From Heterodera schachtii (taxonomy: Eukaryota; Nematoda; Chromadorea; Rhabditida; Heteroderidae): a DNA stretch of 64,000 bases. A program made the translations under genes and the position numbers. Under the pieces are notes generated by a model. That model did no database searches and was not told where the DNA came from. It was given only the letters and a program-made list of their open reading frames with translations. The stretch is taken from contig SIJG01000044.1 in the NCBI GenBank assembly GCA_023374025.1, forward strand, positions 563,011-627,010, written 5' to 3'. Positions 11,670 through 23,000 of this stretch are shown here, piece by piece (within the stretch, counting starts at the first letter, position 1; each line of letters begins with the position of its first letter).

Positions 11670-12329
11670 TCATTCATTTCCAACCAATGTGTACTCCCAG
11701 GAATAGAAGGCTTGTGATTCTGTGAGGGTGATGAACCCATCATGGTCGGCATCCACCAACTAAATGCGTTTTAATTTTATTGTTTTCGAAAACCCTTTTC
11801 AAAATAATCAAATTTCCTCCTTTTATCAGCCACTTGTTTTCCCAGCTCGTGCATGAACAGCTTGAACTCGTGCCAGTCGATGCCACCGTTTTTGTTCACG
11901 TTCACTTCGTTCACCAAAGTTGGCAACTTCGGCGCGTACTTTCGTCCCTCAAAATGCTTCGTCAGTGTCTTTCTGAAGCCCTCCAGGCGCAATTCGCCCC
12001 GAGGCTGGTGGTCGAACAGCGCCTTGAACATTCGTTCGAACTTTGTCGACTCCAGGAACTGCTTCAATTCCCCGTCCAAACTGATCCGTCCGTCTCCGTC
12101 CGTGTCAGCCAACTTCACTTTTTTAAAACATTGAAATTTCTGTGCAATTTTTGATCTGCTTTGTTCCCACTTCTATGATGTTCAACGGCCTTTGGAGAAG
12201 AACATTTTCACTTTGTTCGGCCTCCGAATTTTCGACATTTTGGTCGGCAGAAGTCGAAACAATCGGAAAGAAATTGGTGGAACAAAAGAAGAGCAAAGGG
12301 AGGAGAAAAGTTGGACGGACGAAGAGCAT
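11670..12329 (-). CDS. Secreted EF-hand calcium-binding protein
   Basis: Exons are 12171-12329, 11834-12139 and 11670-11759, about 184 aa. The N-terminus MLFVRPTFLLPLLFFC... is a clear signal peptide; a second in-frame ATG at 12347 adds six residues. Three EF-hand loops can be read: DTDGDGRISLDG, degenerate at position 12; NVNKNGGIDWHE, complete by position but with Asn for Asp; and DADHDGFITLTE, canonical. No ER-retention tail is visible; the protein ends YTLVGNE. By inference it is a small calcium-binding protein of the secretory pathway or exterior. The first intron in this model is only 31 nt (GT...CACAG), very short even for a nematode. The alternative acceptor at AAAAAAG does not keep frame. 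It is similar in type to calumenin-like proteins but much shorter. Confidence 0.75.
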
Positions 12330-12347
12330 TTTCAATAGATTAAACAA

Positions 12348-13154
12348 TTAATTAATGGGTATTAATTAGCAAACAAAGTCCTTAGCCACATAATATCCGA
12401 TAATAATTCGCGATCAAAGCCAAAAAAGGAATGTGAAAGCGCTGCTGCGTTCGGTCTTTTTATACACAAATGTAATATTAGTAAATGATCAAAGCTAATT
12501 AAGGGAGCGGGATGGATGAATGCTTTTCCTCGGATTTCTCGATGATTTCGGCGATTGCCTTAGGCTAACAATTTGTTGTTAATTAACATCTCTGAATCAA
12601 TTACTTTATTTATATTGGAGGTGCTCATTTGTCAGCTTTATGTACACAAACAGAGAAATGAGATGACCTATCAATTTATTACTATTTATTAAACTGCCTT
12701 TTTTCTTTATTTTCCCAACCTATAGTACACCATTCGAAAGAGCTTCAATAGTTTTTTGGAAAAAAATAAACAAATTTTTTAAAACCGAAAATTTTGCCTC
12801 GGTTGTATCGATTTCGGTTTTTTAACCGAAACCGACCGACCGAGAAATTTTTGAGTTTTTCGGATTTTTAACCAAAACCATTCGACCGACCCTCCTGTCC
12901 GGTCTCTACTATTTAGTTAATTATTTCGTGGTTTTTGCCACTAAAAATCTCCACCCTAGTAATTAATAAAACTCGTTTAAAAGGTAACATGATTTCAATG
13001 TTATTTTTCACCGAACGCACCTTTATTTTCCGGCATTTTCTCAAAATTCATAGAGATGATTCACGGCATTTGGTACTTTTTTTTATAGTACAGTAGGTTT
13101 TTTGCAACTATGCTATTTTTGCGCAAAAAGATTTTTTTAAACTAAACTATTATA
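12348..13154. repeat. Spacer with third copy of the CCGACC-rich repeat
   Basis: At 12690-12910 the motifs TTTCCCAACCTATAGTACA, ACCGAAACCGACCGACCGAG and CTGTCCGGTCTCTA recur in the order seen at 7460-7530 and 8475-8595. The common right end CCGGTCTCTA, reverse complement TAGAGACCGG, suggests a hAT-like family. Nothing else is recognisable. Confidence 0.55.
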
Positions 13155-13157
13155 TGT

Positions 13158-13305
13158 ACCGTATTTCCTGAAATAGAGCCCCCGGGGCTCTATTTCTCAA
13201 CTCCCTAAAAAGGGAGGCTTTGTTTCAGGAGTTGGGGGCTCTAATTCAAGGGGAGGCCTTTATTATATATATATATATATTATACATACGGTATATGTAT
13301 ATAAG
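13158..13305. repeat. Palindromic GC-centred element with AT dinucleotide run
   Basis: GAGCCCCCGGGGCTC is a near-perfect palindrome at about 13177-13192. It is followed by an inverted partner (GAGTTGGGGGCTCTAATTC) and a (TA)n run, bounded by CCGTATTTCC and CATACGGTAT. Small, non-coding, and lying just beyond the 3' end of the SLC17 gene. Confidence 0.45.
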
Positions 13306-13384
13306 AATAATTTTTATAATTGATCATTTATACAAAATGTCTGCTCATTGTATAAAAAGGTAATTAATTAGGTAGCTAATTAGT

Positions 13385-16300
13385 TTATAAAAATGGTCCT
13401 CCATTTTCCTTCTCCCGCTGTTGCTGTTGCTGAACAATTCCAACTGAATCCCACACTTTGTTGGCGGTATTGTTATGTTGTTCTTTTTGTGTTTGTTGTG
13501 TCCATTTTGCGGGGTCGGCCCTCCCAAAAATGACAAAGACCGAAAAGTTAAAAAAAAATTGCATTAAACACCGAAAAAATAATTTAAAAAATTGTATTTA
13601 ATAATTTACTGAATTTGTCACGATCAACCCGCAAACATAGAGCCAAAACACGCGGCGATACTCCTCAACAAAAAAAAAAAAAATTAACGCAATTAAAAAT
13701 GCATTTGATTTATCATTTCACTTAGGCCCATAGATAAAAAAAACATTTTCCGATTGGAAAAATCCGAAGACTTTTTTATTTACCTTTGGGGCAAAATTCG
13801 AACAAAAAAAAAATTTCTCTAGTATTATTTTAAAATTTTCAGCCGGGGGGAGAAAAAAGGAAGAAATTGTAGCCGTTTTCGCCAAAAATGACCAAGTTTT
13901 GCATTTTGGGGCCAAATATCAAAAAACATGGTATAACTGGGGTCCGGTGGTGCCGTTGGGCACTGCCGGCGAAATTTTTTGGAAATCTAATACAATTTGT
14001 TACAAAATTGCTTAAAATCATCAAAAACCCCACTTTTACCTCAAAATGACCACCATTTTTGGTCATTGCCGGCACAACAAATGAAAAAATGAAAATGGTG
14101 GCACAGAGAGTGAATTGAACAGCGGCCATTACGGTTGGGCTGAACTGTGCCGACACGAGCACCACCGATTTGAAGAAGCCGCCGCTGTTCATGCCAAGCA
14201 ATGCTTTTGGAGGTGGAAATTAAATCTATGTGCAGCCCGAGTGTGAATTTCATGGCACTTTTTTCGACATTGGCCCTTGAAATGGGCTCATGGGTCAGGG
14301 TGAGAAAGCCTAGTAACAATTAGAGACCGGCGCGAGATTTGCGGGATCCCAGTCCGCAATCCCACATTTTTAGGAAAAAAAAATACGAGATTTGGGATTG
14401 CTTGATTAATCCCGCGGGATTCTGTCCGACCGTCCGCAAAATTTGAATCCCAATCCCGCAGCGGGACCCACAAATTTGAAATTTCCGGTCTCTATGCAGT
14501 AGCAATTCCATTGTAATTAGTAATTACTAATTACCAATGGCCAATGTTAAGCAAAGGACGACGGTCCAACGGGGAAACATTTCTGGAGAAAAGAGTGAGG
14601 CAAGCAGAAAAAAGAGTGCAGAACTTAAAGAAATATTAAATTTAAAAAGATTTTAAAAAAGTAAAAAAAATATTACCCAAAAAATGCAGCCGAATTGCAG
14701 AATCGGATCGAAAAAACAAAGCATTGGTAAATTTTTTGAAAATTTATATTTTATCCCTAATAAATCTCACTAAAATTTGCAAAATCCACAATTCATTAAC
14801 CCGCAAAAACCGATATTTTAGGGTCAAATACGTATCTTTTCAATAATTATTTGTTATTAGCACTTCAAAATCTCTGATTTTAAAAGGGCCATATCCATAT
14901 AATATTAGCTGTTTATTTTCAATTCCACCTTGTTAATGTCCTTAACAGATGGCAAATGATCGGTGATGAAGCCGGTCAACCATTTGACGAAAAACTTAAT
15001 TATTTCAATTTGAAATCAAAATTTAATTAAATTAGGAAATCGGGGAAAGGATTGTGGCCCGATTAAGTTTTAACCCGAATTTCTTAGGAAGGACATCCCT
15101 GGTTTCAAGTTTCTAAACGCTCGTAAAATTAATTATTTTTACAATTCTGGTAATTTTGTGAATTCCCAATCGTTCTTAAATTAAATAAAATTCTTCGTTA
15201 TACTGCAAAATAAATTTTAAATTAAAGAAAATCAAAAGAAATTATACCAAATATAAATTTGTGAAACTATTGTATATTTTTTACTTGTAAAATGAGTGGC
15301 AAAGCTGAAAGCAGACCAGTCTCAGCATTTGAATAATGCAGTGATGAGACGAGAAACATCGGAAGAAAAGTGTTGAAAAACTTTTAAAAAAATTGAATTA
15401 AAAATTTTCCATTTATATTTTTCAGATCACTTGGACAATGAGAAAATTGCCAAACACAGCGCAAAAAATGGCCCAAATTGAGGCAGATGAGAAAATTTGA
15501 CGATAGGGCGGCTAAAAATTTGTTTTTTTGTCAATTTTGGCAAAACCCAACGGCACTTTCCTTATGAGACACCCACTTCAAAACTGGACTCCAAATAAGC
15601 GAACATTTGGCCAATTCTCAAAAGTGCCGAGAACTTCAAATCCAATCTACTTGGCTATGTTTAGAAGTGCCGTCTTTGGCCACTGTTGCCGGCCGTTTCC
15701 CATGTCGGATCAGTGCCAATTCCGCGTGCCCAATCAATGGGTGTGCCATTGGGTCGTCGCGGTAAAAGAGTGCCCACCAAAGGGACAGTGAAAGACCGAT
15801 GAATGCATGGACATAAAACACGGATGGCCATCCAACTAATTATATAATTAAAATTAGATTAAAAAAATAAACAAATGAGTATACATTTATCGACCAAAAA
15901 CCCAGAAATTGGCATGGAAATGATCACCGACAATTGAATGTAGCCGGACAAAATGGCCAAAAAAACGCCTGAGATTGAATGTTAAATATATGTACATAGC
16001 TTAATGATGTGAACATGTAGATGAGCCGGAACTTTTGAAAAAGTCGGCACCATGATTGGGAATCCGCCCGGGATAAGATTAGCGGAATGGAATCCAACTC
16101 TCGGTTTTGCCGGGTTCAGATTTTATCAGGATTCTGTTCTCGATATTTTATCAAAAAATAATCGGGACTGTGAAATCCCCGCAGGGATCGCGAAGCCGTC
16201 TGCGCCTCAAATATGTAGATAGATACTGTAACGGAGATATAGTATCACACTGCTCATCACCTCGTTCCTTAAGCGGTGCCCAATTTGTGCAAATTGCGCC

Positions 16301-18046
16301 AACCACCGGGAAAAGGTTGGTGATGGCCAACCCATTGACCATCCGAGCAACAAATAATGCATAAAAGTTGGTTGAAGCGGCCAGCGGTATCTGCATAAAG
16401 GCACAAAATGTGAGCAAAATACTTAAAATCTTAGAAAAGTTTTTTTTGTAAGAAAACTTATAAAAAAAATTTTGTAAGGACTTTGTAATTCCTCATAAAA
16501 TTCTGAAAAAATCGCTAGCCCGAGACTCGAGCTTCTATACACAGTACCATTATTCGTTTCTATAAGGTTACGGTATCGCAATATGAGAAAAAAAGTCGCT
16601 TTTCCAGTTTAAGCTTCAAATCAATGACCTGGGCAAAAGCAACAGATGATCATTGGTTAAACACATAAATTAGAATAAAGAGAAAAAAAAATTTTTTTAC
16701 ACGTTTCTCCACCCTTAAAATAATAGCCCACCAATCCAGTGGCAAGTGAAACTGCAATGCCAATAAAAAGTTGTGTTCGTTTAGCACCTTAAAAAAGTGC
16801 ATAAATGTAAAAAAAAAATTCTTTTTCTACCAAAAATTTGCATGGCATAGCCAACGGGCAAAATTTGAAGAAGGCACGCCCCAAATGTTCCTGAAAAAAA
16901 TTAAAATGATAATTACTGTAAAAAGGTGCGATCGGGAAAAAGAGAGAAAGAGAGAGAAGAGAGAGAGACAGAGAGAGCGAGATAGAGGGGGAGCAGATAT
17001 AGTAAGCTTTGACTATGCGTTAGGCAGAGAGAGAGAGAGAGAGAGCGAATATAGTAAGCTTTGAGTAATCTGTAACTTTTACAAATGCCTTGGATTTAAA
17101 ACAGACCGGCTAGCAGAAAGCTTTTCTGCAAATTTGTGTAATTGAAACGCCGATCAGCCAACGGCAAAAATGATGGAGCAAAATCTTGCGCTGATTGATT
17201 GACAAAAGAGCCGTTGTTGAACAACGGTGAAGAGGAAATGTCCATAATCACAGTGATGGCCGGGTTGAAGCAGATCACACTAATTGTAAGACAGAATTAG
17301 CACGTTGATCAGTGGGGATATTTTTCGGTTTACAAATTTTGTTCAAGATTTTCGTGTCAAACCTTTGGTCTCGAACGAAGGGAATTGTTTCCAAAAAAGC
17401 TCTGCCCCGATTAAAAAAACGACTGACAAGACTGGGCTATTTTGAACACCTTCTGATTCGAGTGATCATGAATTCAGGTGTATTGTATTGGGTCGTACCA
17501 GGGAGGGAAACACTCAGATTTTCAAGGCCTTAGATACAAATTTAAAAAAATTTACGGAAAAATCAAGATCATAAAAGCAATTCCCATCTGCCAAAAGCAG
17601 TCTCTGTTCTCGCTGTTAGCCCTTGATTTCGCTTTCGATTGAAAATTCTATTCAATTTCTTAATAGATTAAATTAAAAATTCCAAACATTTTTCCGGTGG
17701 CGCGTGGGTCATGAAAGTAATTCGACAATTCCTTACGAGTGAATTTTGAAAACTATTTATCAACAAACAGTGCTGTTGGATCAATGAGCAATGCAAGCAC
17801 TGACCAGCCGAGGATGATCGACAGGTACAAAGTGCCAAGCACCAGCTGCGCATAGCGTATCCCGGGCAGCGCCAACGGCACAAAGCGATGCCGTTGAGTG
17901 CGTGCAAAATTGGGGGACGACGACGATGGCATTATGAACACATTGCCAACAGTGGTCGAAGGTCGTTGTTGGCGGTGGTTTTGGTGGTTGAATTGTTCCC
18001 ATGCCGACAATTGGACAGTGCTTTTAGAGGACGATGATGAAGACAT
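13385..18046 (-). CDS. SLC17-family major facilitator (sialin / vesicular anion transporter-like)
   Basis: Exons read on the minus strand: 17769-18046, 17107-17279, 16831-16890, 16703-16787, 16261-16421, 15885-15968, 15651-15835, 15431-15511, 15285-15380, 14929-14994, a doubtful one ending at 14677, 14535-14582, 14040-14203, 13610-13663 and 13385-13540; roughly 580 aa. Family landmarks appear in order: FVARMVNGLAITNLFP, NWAPLKERG, a short helix ending ISMPISGFLVDK, GWPSVFYVHAF, IFSSASIWAIF, ETGLLSALPLI, LLGMNSGGFFKSVVLV and YRRVFWLYVCGL. This is the twelve-helix SLC17 fold, which moves organic anions or phosphate across vesicular or plasma membranes; the substrate is unknown. Frame is kept at every listed junction. 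The last intron (13541-13609) ends TTTTCG with no AG, and the exon near 14677-14740 lacks an AG acceptor. Several introns hold repeats. Confidence 0.82.
14315..14495. mobile_element. Inverted-repeat element in an SLC17 intron
   Basis: The ends are TAGAGACCGG on the left (about 14320) and CCGGTCTCTA on the right (about 14494), with internal GCGGGAT/ATCCCGC inverted motifs. No exact target-site duplication was found. The terminal sequence matches the ends of the CCGACC-rich repeats elsewhere in the window. Probably a hAT-like MITE. Confidence 0.45.
16932..17046 (+). repeat. GA-rich microsatellite in the second SLC17 intron
   Basis: Imperfect (GA)n runs in two blocks, each followed by TATAGTAAGCTTTGA, so the block itself is tandemly duplicated. 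Confidence 0.85.
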
Positions 18047-20064
18047 TGGTTGAACTAAAAACACAAAAGCAGAGAAAAAATATCTGCTTGGCTGGCGATG
18101 TACAGTAATGAACCGCCGAAGGTATCGTAATCTGACGGCCGAACGGCGTAAGGTTGGACAGTCAGTCAGTCGACAAATTGACAGTAGAAAAAAGGATGGG
18201 ACTTAAAAAGCCATAATTTTTGCAATCCTAAATTTAGGTAAATTTTGAAATTCCAATGCTTAAAAGGGGGTCGGTCATTAGAAAATTGAAAACATTTTAA
18301 ATGAGTCATTATTTCTTTTAATAAATAATCCGACCTCATTTTTTCATTGGTTTTCACTTAAATTTTGCGGGACCGGGATTGGGAAACTTCAGTTTTCGCA
18401 GGTATACATAGGTCATTACGATCAGCAGCAGTTCCGATCCCGACATTGAAACCAGTAGAAGTTCACGATTTTTTTACAAAACTGAAAATCTCGCTGCACT
18501 CGGACTGTTTCTTACATTCATTTTTCATGTACCATATCATTGATCGCAATTAATCAACATTGTTCCCAATCAAAAATGATTGTGAATTAGAATGGAATTC
18601 GTTGAAAAATGAAAAAACAAAAAACGTTGACATTATCATGAGGTGAGTGCAATTCATTCATTCAATTAATGAATGAATGAGGAACAAAAGATAAGGGCGG
18701 GGGGGGGGCGAAGGTGGTGGGAAACATGCCATGGAACTTGGACCAGTAGCAGAAACAACAGATAATGGATGAATGGGGGAAGTGGGTGGAAGCAATTTGC
18801 GAAAAAAAACGAAAATGTGTATGGAATGGAGTTCGGATAAAATATTTTTTTTTAATTTTCAACTAAAAACCTAAAATTCTTTCTCAGAAAAATCAGTGAA
18901 TTTTCTTCTCTAGGAAAACCCAAAAAAATTACCAAATCTTTTTTTTCAAAAATTTGGAATAAACTTGGAAAAATTAGCACCAAATTAGCAAACAATTTTT
19001 AGGAAAAATAAATCAAATTTCTAGATTACACAGTAACAGGATTGGAGTTCAAAATTTTCCAGAACAAGCTTTTCAGGACAATTCCTCTATAACTGTACAG
19101 AATGGCCCCTCCATATTCGGGGAAATGATTGGGTAATTTAAATTTTTAGGAAATTCTTACACAAATGATCCCTATCCAGCTTGTTAAGAGTTTTTTTTAT
19201 AACTAATTGAGTCCAAAAATAGTTGAAAAGAAGAATTAAATTTCTTAAAATTAATTTCTTTTTCGTGGCTATTTTATTCGAATGCGCGAAAAATTGGCCC
19301 ATTTCGTTTATTTGTTTTTTAAATCAAATTCTCGAAATAGGAGGAGCGATGGGGGAGGGGGCGAAGGGGTGCTTCATTGAGAGATGGATAAATCCGGATA
19401 TTTCCGATTTTGATATTTCCCCTAATTTCACAGTGGGGCAAAATTTGATCAAAATTTATTTTCGGTTGAACACTTTTAAGACACAAAAAGATGAGAATGA
19501 TTTCAGGAGGCCAAGACTCCGACTCTCGACATGTCCAAAAAGTGATGGCCATTTTGTTTATTGTGGGCAAACAAAGGGAAGAAAGCCGCGCATAATGACG
19601 TAAAATGGTCGTAAATTGATGAGCCTCCCCCCGCCCTCATTTCCTTTGTGAGATATTATTATGTGTATTCTTTGTTTGCACATAATCAGAGCACAAAAGC
19701 ATATATGTTCAGAATATTATTATACTTAAATGTATTAATTTTGTTGGCCTATATATTTTTATTTAAAATTTGAATTCAAAAAATTTTTTTTTGTTTTAAA
19801 TTCGTATTTTTAAAATTGTGAGGACGAAAACAATTGTATATGAAAAATGGTTTTATATATTTATTTTTGAAAGATAAGCATAAATTAGCGAAGCCTACAC
19901 ATTAAAAAAAGGAAGAGAAAATGTTGCAAAATTATTATGCAAATGCACCAAATTTGTACAATTGTCAAAATTTTGGTTGAAAAGTATAAACAAAAAAAGG
20001 AATACGATAACAATTAAAAAATGTAATCGAGAATAAAAGCAAAGATTACTCGAGAAAAAATCAT
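18047..20064. other. 2-kb spacer between SLC17 and PMS2
   Basis: AT-rich sequence with an isolated 126-codon frame at 19223-19603 that shows no known motif and low-complexity ends. It is also the 5' flank of the SLC17 gene. No supported gene. Confidence 0.5.
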
Positions 20065-23000
20065 TCAACTCATAATTCTCTCAACCGTACAAAAATGGCG
20101 GATGGTGGGCCTGCCGTGCGGACAATTCTTGGAAAATATTTAGAAATGTAATAATTATTTAAATTATTATTTCAATTTCATTTGTTTTACCCATGGCTGG
20201 TCCATGGAGCCCATGTTGAAAATTATCTGAAAAATAAAGCGGCTTTTTTAAATGATCAAATCATGAGTCTTCTTTCTCCCCACCGTTTCCATTTCACGTT
20301 GTGTCAATGCCTTTCCAAACATAACCGAATGCCGGCATGCCTTGGAGGCAAAAATTTTGCGCACTTTGCTTGGACGGTGCACAATGCCGGGCAGTTCAGA
20401 GAGCATTGACAACAATTGGTCAATGTCTGCAAAAATGTTCAAAATCGGCATTCCAATTTCCAAAAAATCATTGCTTCTGATCTCTGACTGACCATCACGG
20501 TCCAACTGCCAGCCATGGAGCACCGGCACGGCAGTCAACAAAACTGTGCCAAGTTTGTCCAAGTCGTCTTCTCCCTGCTGTTCATCAACATTATTGTCAT
20601 AATCATCATCATCATCATTCAGAAGGATGGGTTCAACTGAAAAATATATGATTAAAGACAGTCGAGTACGAACATTTATATATGAATCGTTCAAGCATTT
20701 TTGTGTATGGGCGGACATCACCACAAATGACACTAATTGTAAGCCCATGTAAGAAAAAGTCGGGCAGCATATTTAGAGCCTCATTTTTTGCCATTATATT
20801 TTTCCTTGCTGTGTGCACTTTCCGCCCGTATAACTTAGAGACTTTCCAAAAAATTTTAGAGAAAATTAAAATTAAAATAATAATTAATTACCAAAATTTT
20901 GAAAAAATCATTACCAAAAATTGTTCTTGAACTTTCTTATGAAAAAAATTATCGAATGTTTTTTGAAAAAAGTTGAAAAAATTTTTTAATAGGTTTTTCG
21001 GGGGACTCTCTGATTCAGGGAGGATGGAACCGGCGGGGGGGGGGGGGTGGGGACGAGCTTATCCCATTTTCGTATCCTTAAATTCCAATTTTCTATGACG
21101 CAAAAGCCATCAATCACACACCATCATTGTTCTCAGTGTCTTCAATAACAATGGCATCATCGTCTTTGTTGCCGGCCGTCGCCGCCCCGTTTTCCCAGCA
21201 CAATTTGGCACTTTCGCTTGTCGCTCCGTTGTAAAATTGAAAATCGAATCCATTCGCATGGAACACGTGCAAATTGTCGCGCATCAGTGCCGCGTTGACA
21301 TTGCCAAGGCGTAAGCGTTTCGGTCGGATCAGTGTTTGCGATTTGATCACATTGTGTGCCAACAAACGCTCAAAATTGTATTTCTCATCCGCCGCATGTT
21401 GATCAATGATGAACACGTCCGATCGAAGACGGACAATGAGAAACGCGTTGTTGAACTGGCCGATCAGACGCATCCGAGCAAAATCCGCTTTGCTTAAATG
21501 AGCCAAAAAGAATGAGGCGCAACTCCGTTTCTGTTTGGAGCAGCTCGTCCTCCCCCACAATCATTTCCCACCACGAATACTTTATAAAAAACTTTTGAAA
21601 ATTTTTCTAGCGATTTTTTGAAATGGTAAAAATTTTTTTCTACCAATAAGATTTTTGAAAGATTTCCATGTTTGAAATTTTTAAGTTTTTTAGGGGGGAC
21701 GAAGTGCCACCGTTCATGCCGTTTATCTATCGTTGATTGACCAACTTCAGCATCATTGACAAGCGTTGTTCCACCGACGCTTTGTCTTCTTCTTCCATGC
21801 CCTCCTCCTGACTTCCGGTTGACATTGTTCCAGCAGTTGTGACGACGTGCAACCGTGTGCCACCGTCTTCGTTGCCTCCACAATTTTGCCGCAACAAATT
21901 GTTGTGCTCCCGCCGCTGTCGCCTCTGCTGTTCACAACGGTGTGCAAAATTTGTGCGCAACATGTCCATGTCGACGTGGACAATTTGTTGTGGACGAAAA
22001 GAGGAGGACGACAATGCTGTTGCTGCTTCATCATCCTCAAGATCATCACCAAATTCGCCATGCTCTTCATCATAAATGAATTGTTGCGTCATTTGTGAGC
22101 AACTTGTTGTTGCCGCCGACGATGAGTTTGTGACGACGGAAAAGCATTGTGAAATTGGCTGCTGAGATGAGATTGGTGGAGAAGTACAACCCCATTCTTC
22201 TTCATCAGCAGCAGCGACGGAGGTGGAAGAACCAACAAATTCAAAGCCAACAGCAGCAACTGCTTCATCTTCCGCTGCTGTTGATGGACAACAATCGTAT
22301 GCTGCAGAATCGTAGTAGTACTGCTGCTGAACAATTAGTAAGTAGTAAATTGAATGGTATTATATATATGTATATAATATATGTATACTGATTTCCTCTG
22401 TTTTATGGATCCAACAAATTTACTGTTTTTGATATCATTTGAAAGTGTTGTGCCCCATCGAGTTTCAGGCAAAAGCAACTTTTGGTCCAGAATGCTTTAC
22501 CAAATTTTAACTCACAATCAACTTTAATCCCTTTTTATGTTTTTTTATATTAAGTGGAGCAAGCTTTGGTAAAGCATTAGAGACAAAAGTCGCGTCTGTC
22601 TGAAACTTTGGGGACAGAATAGAAGGCAAGAAGTCCGCCGTTTAACAAACAAAACAGTCGTTCTTTTTGACTGGGTTCATAAAACAGAAAACCTATTTTG
22701 AAAAGACCGAATTTTGTGAATTTGGTGGTTCATTTTTCGGTAAAATGATTTGATTGGCCAGTCCAAAATTGTCTTCGTTCGGAATTTGTTGGTCAGCAAA
22801 TGTTCGTTGCTGTTGTCGTTGTTGCAGTTCAGTGTGAAGGTGATCAACAGCAGAAGTTTCAATTATTGTTGATGATGGACCAGCAGAACGAAGCCGTTGG
22901 AATGAGAATGCCTGCAGAATGGTCACCACATCATTCATTAAATTACCAAATTCCGTCAAAAATTGTTTCAATCAAATCGCATTCAGTTGGGCTCACGCAA

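Noticed and set aside
14204..14309. Possible extra SLC17 exon (LTLTHEPISRANVEK)
   Set aside because: It joins in phase on the left but ends in the wrong frame; skipping it joins LCLTLAI directly to LLGMNSGG, the pattern seen in the family.
19223..19603. 126-codon open frame between SLC17 and PMS2
   Set aside because: No recognisable motif, poor composition, and no splice or promoter context; likely chance.
21531..21575. Possible extra PMS2 coding sequence ([15 protein letters not shown])
   Set aside because: It would put the endonuclease domain out of frame; the acceptor at 21530 keeps frame without it.
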